From Bacteroidota bacterium (lineage in GTDB: Bacteria > Bacteroidota > Ignavibacteria > SZUA-365), in the NCBI GenBank assembly GCA_018224345.1, contig JAGTUW010000211.1, forward strand, positions 1-6,087: a stretch of 6,087 nucleotides of DNA, given 5' to 3'. Shown piece by piece: positions 1 through 5,185 of this stretch. Every line of letters begins with the position of its first letter. The first letter of the stretch is position 1. The notes below the pieces were generated by a model that searched no databases, had not been told where the DNA came from, and saw nothing but the letters and a program-made list of their open reading frames with translations. The position numbers and the translations under genes are program-made.

Positions 1-2
1 GT

Positions 3-779
3 GGCGTGTATTCTGTCACTGTGAGCGATGCGCATGGATGCACCGGCACTTCGGATCCCATAGGTGTGACCGTTCATCCGGCGCCACAACCGGTCATCAC
101 GGCGATCGGGGGAACAGAGATCTGCGAGGGTGATACGCTGATGCTCGATGCGGGAAGCGGTTATGCAGCATACCTGTGGTCGAACGGAGGGACTGCGCAA
201 CGCAATTATGTAAGCCAGGCGGGAAGTTACTCGGTGACGGTATGGACCGACGAGGGATGTGAAGGGATATCCGATCCGGTCGATGTCGCCGTTCTGCCGG
301 CTCCTCCGAAGCCCGTTGTTTCGCGTAGTGTTGACATGCTCACGACAGAGCCGGCCGCTTCCTGGCAATGGTACAGCAATGGTCAGGAATTGTCCGGCGA
401 AACGAATCAGTCTCTGCAACTGATGGAGACGGGGAATTACCAGGTTCGCATCACGAATGAGCATGGGTGTACGGCGATGTCCGATCCATTTCCTGTCACG
501 ACGCTGGACATCGAAGCGCCTGCAACGGTTCGCGATTTCACGGTCTTTCCCGATCCGAACGACGGATACGTGACGATCCGCTTTTCTTCGGAGATCCCGG
601 TTTCCGTCAGAGTGACTGTGAGCAATCTGCTCGGTCAGACGATAACGGAGAGCTATGAAGCCGGACCACTGACGGACTATCACCGGCGGATCGATCTCGG
701 GGATGTACAATCCGGCGTCTACCTGCTCAGAGTGACTACGGATGAATCCTCCTGGATTCGTAAGATCATCAGGCAGTAA
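3..779 (+). CDS. Surface protein with Ig/PKD-like repeats and type IX secretion sorting domain (5'-truncated)
   Basis: The reading frame is open to the left edge (codon Gly at 3-5), so this is the C-terminal end of a longer protein. Numbering from the GTG codon at position 6, residues 1-25 are the tail of one repeat, about 26-100 a full repeat and 101-166 a diverged one. Each repeat ends in a YSVTV..GC..SDP..V pattern; the first two also end in PAP. The full repeat has two cysteines (C40, C85), probably a disulfide; the last repeat keeps only C155. Residues 175-257 form a beta-rich domain starting FTVFPDPNDGYVTIRF and ending GVYLLRV...IRKIIRQ, the layout of a type A type IX sorting domain. 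That family directs export across the outer membrane and surface attachment or release. Adhesin or extracellular enzyme cannot be decided, because any catalytic part would lie upstream. The Asn of the usual PNP is Asp here. Confidence 0.85.
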   Translation, partial: GVYSVTVSDAHGCTGTSDPIGVTVHPAPQPVITAIGGTEICEGDTLMLDAGSGYAAYLWSNGGTAQRNYVSQAGSYSVTVWTDEGCEGISDPVDVAVLPAPPKPVVSRSVDMLTTEPAASWQWYSNGQELSGETNQSLQLMETGNYQVRITNEHGCTAMSDPFPVTTLDIEAPATVRDFTVFPDPNDGYVTIRFSSEIPVSVRVTVSNLLGQTITESYEAGPLTDYHRRIDLGDVQSGVYLLRVTTDESSWIRKIIRQ

Positions 780-819
780 CAGAGGCCGTTGAGGGAGACA
801 GAGAACAGGTGAAGGCAGG

Positions 820-847
820 GGACTCCCACAGAGCATCCGGGAGTTCC
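820..847. repeat. Inverted repeat downstream of the surface-protein gene
   Basis: GGACTCCC (820-827) faces GGGAGTTCC (839-847) across an 11-nt loop. This gives an eight-pair stem with one bulged base, about 40 bp past the stop codon at 777-779. No T-run follows, so it is not a classic intrinsic terminator. It could stabilise the 3' end of the mRNA or act in a Rho-type termination region. A 9-bp direct repeat, TCCTGCCGG, follows immediately at 848-856 and 859-867. Confidence 0.4.
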
Positions 848-867
848 TCCTGCCGGAATCCTGCCGG

Positions 868-1010
868 TTTCGGCTCACATTTGGGACCGTGCATTCTGAT
901 GCAATGGCTGATAGAACAGGGCATGGCATGTTCGCGACAACTCCTGAAGCGGGCGAATGGGCCAGTTTTTGAAGATATTTCGGGGGAAGAAAAAAAAATC
1001 GTGAAAAATT
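868..1010. other. Non-coding spacer between surface protein and ArsR gene
   Basis: This is the middle of a 306-bp gap (780-1085). A GTG-initiated frame (809-1012, 67 codons) crosses it, but it has no well-placed ribosome site, its composition looks random, and it resembles no family I know. The right part is A-rich, with nine consecutive A at 990-998, and could act as an UP-like element for the promoter region that follows. I see no RNA gene here. Confidence 0.4.
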
Positions 1011-1022
1011 AATCGAATGCTC

Positions 1023-1052
1023 TTGACTTTCTCAAAATATAATGCGAGTTTG
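1023..1052 (+). promoter_or_regulatory. Candidate promoter of the ArsR-family gene
   Basis: TTGACT lies at 1023-1028 and a perfect TATAAT at 1038-1043, but the 9-bp spacing is too short for them to be a sigma-70 pair. A Bacteroidota-type reading pairs TTG (1023-1025) with a degenerate TAnnTTTG-like element, CGAGTTTG (1045-1052), at about 19 bp spacing. Either TATAAT is used with a poor -35, or the second reading holds. The A-rich DNA just upstream fits a promoter. Confidence 0.4.
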
Positions 1053-1089
1053 TTCGTGCATCTATGAACATAAACTCATGAAGTCATGA
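1053..1089. promoter_or_regulatory. Candidate operator for the ArsR-family repressor
   Basis: An imperfect inverted repeat, TTCGTGCATCTATGAA (1053-1068), is followed by a TGAACA half-site (1065-1070) and two copies of the palindrome TCATGA (1076-1081 and 1084-1089), the second overlapping the start codon at 1086. ArsR/SmtB proteins bind short AT-rich inverted repeats near their own promoters, and TGAACA-type half-sites occur in SmtB-like operators. Autoregulation is inferred from position and symmetry only. Confidence 0.35.
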
Positions 1090-1385
1090 ACCGCTCTGAC
1101 GAGCAACTTTCCGAATTATTTACTGCACTGGCGCATGTCAATCGCGTGCGCATCGTAGAGGTTCTGCGCACCGAAGAACGTTGTCAATGCGAATTACCCG
1201 AACAGCTGGGCATCAAGCAATCCAATCTCTCACGCCATGTCAAACTGCTGACGAGTGCTGGTGTATTGCGGGTGCGGCGCGACGGAACGCGGATGATACT
1301 CTCGGTCGCCGATCAAAGGGTCGTGGAAATCCTTGATACCTTGCGGGAAGTACAACCTGTTTTGTCTGTCCCTGCCGGGACATGA
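1086..1385 (+). CDS. ArsR/SmtB-family winged-helix metalloregulator
   Basis: This 99-residue protein has the usual length for the family. Residues 7-31 (LSELFTALAHVNRVRIVEVL) form the first helices. Residues 36-56 hold the helix-turn-helix, with recognition helix QSNLSRHVKLL (45-55), and 58-74 form the wing (AGVLRVRRDGTRMILSV). The segment ERCQCEL puts C33 and C35 where E. coli ArsR has the first two cysteines of its ELCVCDLC arsenite site; the third position is Pro38. This suggests thiol sensing of As(III), Sb(III) or another soft metal, but a two-cysteine site could serve another ligand. Members repress DNA until the effector binds. No ars resistance gene lies in the window. No good Shine-Dalgarno precedes the ATG; the nearby ATG at 1078 reads only MKS and stops. 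A terminator follows directly, so the gene seems monocistronic. Confidence 0.88.
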   Translation: MNRSDEQLSELFTALAHVNRVRIVEVLRTEERCQCELPEQLGIKQSNLSRHVKLLTSAGVLRVRRDGTRMILSVADQRVVEILDTLREVQPVLSVPAGT

Positions 1386-1393
1386 ATGATATT

Positions 1394-1421
1394 GCCCGAG
1401 CGCATGGCACGGGCCTTTTTT
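1394..1421 (+). terminator. Rho-independent terminator after the ArsR-family gene
   Basis: GCCCG (1394-1398) pairs with CGGGC (1410-1414). An A-A mismatch and two further G-C pairs extend the stem inward, and C then six T (1416-1421) follow. It begins 8 bp after the stop codon. It should largely insulate the regulator from the redox gene downstream. Confidence 0.82.
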
Positions 1422-1449
1422 GTAAATGTATGACTGATTGATGGAGTCC

Positions 1450-1485
1450 GGAACGACATGTCCTGACATGCAGGAGCGCAGTTCC
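1450..1485. repeat. Nested inverted repeat upstream of the redox gene
   Basis: GGAAC (1450-1454) pairs with GTTCC (1481-1485), and inside it CCTG (1462-1465) pairs with CAGG (1471-1474). GACATG also repeats directly at 1455-1460 and 1465-1470. It lies between the terminator and the AT-rich stretch, so it may be an operator or just chance symmetry. Confidence 0.3.
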
Positions 1486-1486
1486 A

Positions 1487-1532
1487 TCTTATACACAAAA
1501 ATAACGACCTATATTTACGATATAAAAATAAA
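1487..1532 (+). promoter_or_regulatory. AT-rich promoter-like region of the redox gene
   Basis: This AT-rich block contrasts with its GC-richer flanks. It contains TATATTTA (1510-1517), one mismatch from the Bacteroidota -7 consensus TAnnTTTG, and TATAAA (1521-1526). A perfect inverted repeat, TATAT/ATATA (1510-1514 and 1520-1524, 5-nt gap), overlaps both and could be a repressor site. I find no strong upstream element, so the exact promoter is uncertain. Confidence 0.35.
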
Positions 1533-1598
1533 CGCCGCTGTTATCGCCACTTTCTCGTTTCACATACAGCACATTTCCAAACACTATCGGAGGTCGAG

Positions 1599-2714
1599 AT
1601 GAAGCAATTGACACGGCAGCAATTTATCAGAACGGGAACGAAGTGCGCGGCAGCGGCGGCAGTAGGGATTACCGTCTTCGGTGCAACCGATAAAAAGCAG
1701 CTCGCGGCCAGCGCGCAATTCGCCGAATGGCCATGGCAGTATGCTGCGATGGATGTCGAAGAATTGCGCATCAAGGGTCACGATGCATACTATATGGGGA
1801 AGGGTTGCAGTTATGGGGCGTTGCACGCCATTTTCGAGGCGCAGCGCGATCTGGTCGGAGAGCCGTACACGAACTTCCCTGATGAAATCATGATCTACGG
1901 CCATGGAGGCGGCGCGGGTTGGGGAGCGACCTGCGGTGCGATCAACGGATCGGCCGCGGCCATCTGTCTGTTGACCACAAAGGCTGTATCTGACAAACTC
2001 ATCAGCGAACTCTTCGGCTGGTATACACAGGTGGAATTGCCGACCAGCACGAGCAATCAGTACGCTGTCGATGAGCGTTACAGCGATAACCGTTTGAGCG
2101 AGGCCCTTCCGCAGAATGTTGCAGGGTCGCCGCTCTGCCATCCTTCGGTATCGCTCTGGTGCGAAACAGCGAATAAAAAAGTAAGTGATATGGAACGCAA
2201 GGAACGCTGCGCACGTGTCACCGGCGACTGTGTGGCCTATGCCGTGCAGTTACTGAACGACGAACTCGCAGGACAATTTACTCCTCTGTACGTGATACCG
2301 GACGAAGTTGCCGCCTGTAATACCTGTCATGGAAGCAGCATGCTGCACAATGTGGAATCAACCATGGCCTGTACGACTTGTCACGGCGATCCTCATTCGA
2401 CCAGTGGCGTTCGTCAGACAGGCGATCTCGCACCCAATTACGAACTCGCACAGAACTACCCGAATCCCTTCAATCCTTCCACTACACTGTCCTTCACTCT
2501 GCCCCGTGGTGAACATGTCTTCCTGCAGATTTTCGACAATCACGGTAGACTGGTTGACACCGTAATCAACGGAACACACATGCATCCGGGAAGCTATGAG
2601 TTCACGTGGAATGCGCAGATGACCGGGACCGGCCCCCAACCCAGCGGCACATATTATGCCAGACTGGTGGCCGGGAAATTCACACAAACAAGAAAAATGA
2701 TTCTGATCAAGTAG
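1599..2714 (+). CDS. Exported C_GCAxxG_C_C redox protein fused to a di-haem motif and a type IX-like C-terminal domain
   Basis: The 371-residue product starts at an ATG five bases after GGAGG (1589-1593). Residues 1-39 look like a Tat-type signal: TRQQFIR (5-11), a hydrophobic stretch at 17-29 and a signal peptidase site ASA|Q after A39. The second Arg of the twin pair is Gln7. Residues 53-220 match the C_GCAxxG_C_C putative redox family: C70 in KGCSYG, the CGAxxG motif at C112, then C180/C188 and C204/C211. Two haem c motifs follow, CNTCH (240-244) and CTTCH (258-262). Residues 283-371 form a type IX/FlgD-like domain starting ELAQNYPNPFNPSTT and ending RKMILIK. The family's usual length is near 140 residues, so this is a large fusion. 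I infer a surface or periplasmic electron-transfer or thiol-redox protein; its substrate is unknown. It lies 213 bp downstream of the ArsR-family gene, which might regulate it despite the terminator between them. Confidence 0.87.
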   Translation: MKQLTRQQFIRTGTKCAAAAAVGITVFGATDKKQLAASAQFAEWPWQYAAMDVEELRIKGHDAYYMGKGCSYGALHAIFEAQRDLVGEPYTNFPDEIMIYGHGGGAGWGATCGAINGSAAAICLLTTKAVSDKLISELFGWYTQVELPTSTSNQYAVDERYSDNRLSEALPQNVAGSPLCHPSVSLWCETANKKVSDMERKERCARVTGDCVAYAVQLLNDELAGQFTPLYVIPDEVAACNTCHGSSMLHNVESTMACTTCHGDPHSTSGVRQTGDLAPNYELAQNYPNPFNPSTTLSFTLPRGEHVFLQIFDNHGRLVDTVINGTHMHPGSYEFTWNAQMTGTGPQPSGTYYARLVAGKFTQTRKMILIK

Positions 2715-2750
2715 ACCCATCAGAAAAAGAGACGGGTGAACGTGCCATAC

Positions 2751-2777
2751 AGGCGCGTTCGCCCGCCTTTGTATTGT
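2751..2777 (+). terminator. Weak hairpin terminator candidate after the redox gene
   Basis: AGGCG (2751-2755) can pair with CGCCT (2764-2768); alternatively GGCG (2752-2755) pairs with CGCC (2760-2763). The following TTTGTATTGT is only partly T-rich. Position, about 37 bp past the stop codon at 2712-2714, suits termination, but efficiency is doubtful. Confidence 0.4.
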
Positions 2778-2902
2778 GGCCGCAATCGTTTCCGGTATTG
2801 GCAGGGGGTGAGGGGTGTGCCTGCTTCGACGTGGGTTGTGCAGCAACGTAATTATCCCGATTTTTTCAACGAGTCCTGTATCACACATGTCACGGTACGA
2901 AC
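2778..2902. other. Non-coding leader before the membrane-protein gene
   Basis: I find no convincing gene or promoter here. The segment has a G-rich block (2800-2818) and a short AT-rich patch with a T-run (2849-2867). It probably contains the start of the downstream transcript, but I cannot place the promoter. Confidence 0.3.
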
Positions 2903-2908
2903 GAGGAG
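2903..2908 (+). promoter_or_regulatory. Ribosome binding site fixing a TTG start
   Basis: GAGGAG lies six bases before TTG at 2915. The next in-frame start, ATG at 2936, has only GGGAAG very close to it and would shorten the segment before the first membrane helix. The strong site therefore favours the TTG. Confidence 0.7.
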
Positions 2909-2914
2909 TCTCTG

Positions 2915-4414
2915 TTGAATATCACTTCGGGAAGAATGGCAGGCTCCCTGGAAATTGTTCTGTTGCTGTGTTTCGTTGTCGCGATGTATTTTCAGCAGAA
3001 TACAGGACTTGCCGACAATGGGGATTACACACGCTCCATGCTGTGGATGACCCCGGGGCCGACCGGAATGGAGGCCAACTGGCCGGACCCCGATAGCGAG
3101 GACTGGTCAAAGCGCTTTTTCAATTACTGGATTCCCTACTGGGATCTGGATATGCAGCTACCGAAATCGCGGACATCGGCTGCGGTGCTCTGGCTGCCAG
3201 GTGTGCTGTTGAGCAGCGTCTTCTTCTCCGGGAGCGTGCTGTATCTGCCGTCAGTATCGCTCTTCCCCAAACTGATCCTCGTTACCATACTCCTGCTTCT
3301 GTTTACATGGGGGAGGCAGCATGAACGACACAGACTCCTGCTGCTCGGCGGTATCGCCTTTCCCTTCATCCTGCTGACGACAAGTACCGACTATGTGGCC
3401 TACTTCAACAGTTTTTATCAGGAGGCTTCCTCTCTCATTTTTCTTCTCCTTCTGCTTGTCTCCATCCTGATTCTGAAACAACGACCGTCATTCCCTACGT
3501 TTCTGTTCAGCATCGTTTGTGTGTTCCTGCTCGCGACTTCCAAAGCCTCCAATGTCTACTGGCCGGCGCTTGCTGTTCCGATTATTGTTCACCTGCGATA
3601 CAGGGATACACTGACGAATATGCGTCTGGCCGCTCTGGCCGTGGCGTTGCTTGCAATGCTGACCTTCGCGTCGATGCATGTCACCGGTGCGGGCGCATCA
3701 AAGGAGAATCCCTACCACAGTCTTTTCTACGGGGCATTGATGTTCAGCGAGCAGCCCGGGGAGCATCTCCGTCGTCTGAATATGCCCGATGCAGATACCT
3801 GTATTCACGCATCCGCATTCACGCAGGAGGGGATGGCGTGTATCGCACGACATGAGAACAAACTCTCCTATCTCACTACACTCTCCGTCCTGTATCGCGA
3901 ACCGCTGGTCTTTCCCCGTATGATGACATACGTATTTGACAACATGCAGGATATTTCGCTGGTGTATCTGGGGAAATACGCGATCGATGACCCGCGCAGC
4001 AAGACAACCCCGCGCGTCGGCGATGGATATGAGCAGCGATTCTGGCTTGCAGGCGATAATGCGCTCATGCTCAATCTGTGGTCGACGCTCAAATATCGCG
4101 TCTTCCCGACGGGGTATGCGTTGTTGTTGCTGCTCATTCTTTTTATTGCTGTGTTCATCCACGCGCGAAGGTACGCCGATGTCCGCAAAGACCTGGCCCT
4201 TGTCGGACTGCTCTGCAGCGTCGCATGTGTGGTCGATATGAGCATCGCAATACTCGGGGATGGCCGGTATGAACTCATGAAGCATCTCTTTCTGGCGAAT
4301 GTCCTTTTCGATATCGCCCTGATCGTGTTTCTCGTCGTCGTGTCGGTCCATGTCAAGGAAAGAATCGGCGAAAAGGGATGGAAGACGCGGAAACAACTGC
4401 CTTCAGTGCCTTGA
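2915..4414 (+). CDS. Polytopic membrane protein, probable GT-C-type glycosyltransferase-like
   Basis: The 499-residue product has about ten or eleven hydrophobic segments, near residues 12-27, 88-108, 114-132, 141-157, 172-187, 195-209, 213-227, 237-254, 400-417, 426-446 and 457-478. Large hydrophilic loops lie between the first two (28-87) and at 255-399. Just after the first helix is ADNGDYTR (33-40), with Asp34 and Asp37. Acidic residues in the first extracytoplasmic loop are typical of GT-C enzymes, which use polyprenyl-linked sugars on the outer face of the membrane. The stretch YFNSFYQE (163-170) is another likely conserved patch. The DNGD pattern recalls bacterial WsfD-like hexose transferases, but that is a weak memory-based resemblance. 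The TTG start is supported by GAGGAG. The tail (481-499) is basic and likely cytoplasmic. A role in surface polysaccharide or protein glycosylation is inference; an O-antigen polymerase-like or other membrane protein is possible. Confidence 0.72.
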   Translation: MNITSGRMAGSLEIVLLLCFVVAMYFQQNTGLADNGDYTRSMLWMTPGPTGMEANWPDPDSEDWSKRFFNYWIPYWDLDMQLPKSRTSAAVLWLPGVLLSSVFFSGSVLYLPSVSLFPKLILVTILLLLFTWGRQHERHRLLLLGGIAFPFILLTTSTDYVAYFNSFYQEASSLIFLLLLLVSILILKQRPSFPTFLFSIVCVFLLATSKASNVYWPALAVPIIVHLRYRDTLTNMRLAALAVALLAMLTFASMHVTGAGASKENPYHSLFYGALMFSEQPGEHLRRLNMPDADTCIHASAFTQEGMACIARHENKLSYLTTLSVLYREPLVFPRMMTYVFDNMQDISLVYLGKYAIDDPRSKTTPRVGDGYEQRFWLAGDNALMLNLWSTLKYRVFPTGYALLLLLILFIAVFIHARRYADVRKDLALVGLLCSVACVVDMSIAILGDGRYELMKHLFLANVLFDIALIVFLVVVSVHVKERIGEKGWKTRKQLPSVP

Positions 4415-4658
4415 GGACGCCATCTGCAATGCAGGGTTCCGACCGCGGGGTGCAGACCGGAATCGGCAGGATTCTGTTATTATCCTCCGATATGGCTTGC
4501 GTCGCATGGACAGATTTGCGAATATTGTCCCATTAATTCTCGAGTAAAAACCGGTAGCACGATATGCACGTGCAGTTACAGGAACGCAGCAACGCAGAAC
4601 GGGAGTCCCTTATTATCCGGGTTGAATCCGTGTATCGACTGCGTTGTCAATTCCCGGT
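4415..4658. other. Intergenic region with short palindrome and direct repeats
   Basis: This gap holds no gene I can support. It contains a perfect 10-bp palindrome, TGCACGTGCA (4565-4574), and two copies of TTATTATCC (4477-4485 and 4610-4618). An AT-rich patch at 4515-4550 may hold the promoter of the small gene that follows, but no clear -35/-10 pair is present. No terminator with a T-run is visible after the membrane-protein gene. Confidence 0.4.
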
Positions 4659-4672
4659 AAGGAGAAGCAGGT

Positions 4673-5002
4673 ATGGCACAGCTTGAGACAAATGAGACGA
4701 TTGCCGAATTGCGGGATTTTTTCGATCGCAATGGATATGTTCGATTCAGGGACGAGTATCGGGCGGAAACCGAAGGCAGTGCATTCTACAAAAAGGGAGA
4801 TGAGCTTCGCCTGGTCGCGCGCAGCAAGCGGGAGCTCGCACGGATCCGTCGGCTGTTGAAGGCAGCGGGCTTCCGGCCCGGTAGTCCCTATGCCCAGGGA
4901 CATAATTATCGTCAGCCGGTGTATGGACAGGAAGAAGTGACACGTTTTCTTGAACTGATCAGCAAAAGAAGATCCGGACACCGGAAATCAGGCAACCGCT
5001 GA
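4673..5002 (+). CDS. Small conserved-looking protein of unknown function
   Basis: This 109-residue soluble protein has no signal peptide or membrane segment. AAGGAGA (4659-4665) sits seven bases before the ATG. It reads as one compact domain: helix ETIAELRDFFDRNGY (7-21), a strand VRFRDEYRAE, then YKKGDELRLVARS (39-51), helix KRELARIRRLLKAAGF (52-67) and a Gly/Pro/Tyr-rich part ending YRQPVYG (79-85), before a last helix EEVTRFLELISKR (86-98). The tail is basic (RRSGHRKSGNR). The alternation of Leu in the helices and the GxxYRQPVYG block suggest a real, conserved family. I believe similar uncharacterised proteins of about 100 residues occur in other bacteria, but I cannot name a family or function. 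It is separated by at least 180 bp from both neighbours, so it may be transcribed alone. Confidence 0.75.
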   Translation: MAQLETNETIAELRDFFDRNGYVRFRDEYRAETEGSAFYKKGDELRLVARSKRELARIRRLLKAAGFRPGSPYAQGHNYRQPVYGQEEVTRFLELISKRRSGHRKSGNR

Positions 5003-5011
5003 GCGGCAGCA

Positions 5012-5040
5012 ATCGGTGTGACTGCCTGTTGTGCACCGGT
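5012..5040. repeat. Hairpin after the small gene
   Basis: ATCGGTG (5012-5018) pairs with CACCGGT (5034-5040) through seven pairs, one of them T-G, around a 15-nt loop. It begins ten bases after the stop codon. No T-run follows, so termination there would be inefficient or depend on other factors. Confidence 0.45.
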
Positions 5041-5060
5041 ATCCTTGCCGCAGTATAAAT
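5029..5060 (+). promoter_or_regulatory. Candidate promoter of the vWA gene
   Basis: TATAAAT (5054-5060) is a good -10 candidate. A poor -35, TTGTGC (5029-5034), lies 19 bp before it. Transcription would begin near 5066-5068 and give a leader of about 120 nt that contains the inverted repeats at 5080-5149. Confidence 0.4.
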
Positions 5061-5079
5061 AGTACCTGATCCTGATATC

Positions 5080-5149
5080 GGGAAACAGCCGATCGTTGTT
5101 TCCCCGTTGCAACGGGCAGCGCGACGACAGCTGCGGTCGCCCGGGTTTT
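5080..5149 (+). promoter_or_regulatory. Structured leader with overlapping inverted repeats
   Basis: Three inverted repeats are chained. GGGAAACA (5080-5087) pairs perfectly with TGTTTCCC (5097-5104). CCCGTTGCAACGGG (5103-5116) is a perfect 14-bp palindrome that shares its first two bases with that stem. CGGGC (5113-5117) pairs with GCCCG (5139-5143), followed by GGTTTT, and reuses the right arm of the palindrome. Within the last one, GCGAC (5121-5125) can instead pair with GTCGC (5136-5140). The arrangement is compatible with alternative RNA folds, such as an attenuator, or with protein-binding sites on DNA. It ends about 36 bp before the vWA start codon. Confidence 0.5.
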
Positions 5150-5185
5150 CCACAGGTCTCCGACATCCATTTCCTGGAGGTTCCC

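Noticed and set aside
809..1012. 67-codon GTG-initiated + strand frame in the first intergenic region
   Set aside because: The only purine-rich site is about 11 bases from the start, composition looks random, no recognisable motif, and it overlaps repeats and the A-tract upstream of the ArsR promoter.
1023..1043. TTGACT plus TATAAT as a sigma-70 promoter
   Set aside because: Individual boxes are good but spacing is 9 bp, far below the workable 16-18 bp, so they are not a pair.
1584..2141. 185-codon frame on the - strand
   Set aside because: It lies opposite the redox gene, which has signal, motifs and ribosome site. The antisense protein shows no domain logic.
2715..2737. ACCC/GGGT inverted repeat just after the redox gene stop as a terminator
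   Set aside because: The stem has only four pairs around a 15-nt loop and no T-run follows.
2736..2918. 60-codon GTG-initiated frame whose stop overlaps the TTG start at 2915 (TTGA), hinting at translational coupling
   Set aside because: It has no good ribosome site, is Arg-rich without domain features, and runs through the candidate terminator hairpin. The TTG has its own strong ribosome site, so coupling is not needed.
3698..4396. 232-codon frame on the - strand
   Set aside because: It is opposite the membrane-protein gene. Its hydrophilic His/Asp/Glu-rich make-up is what antisense of hydrophobic codons produces.
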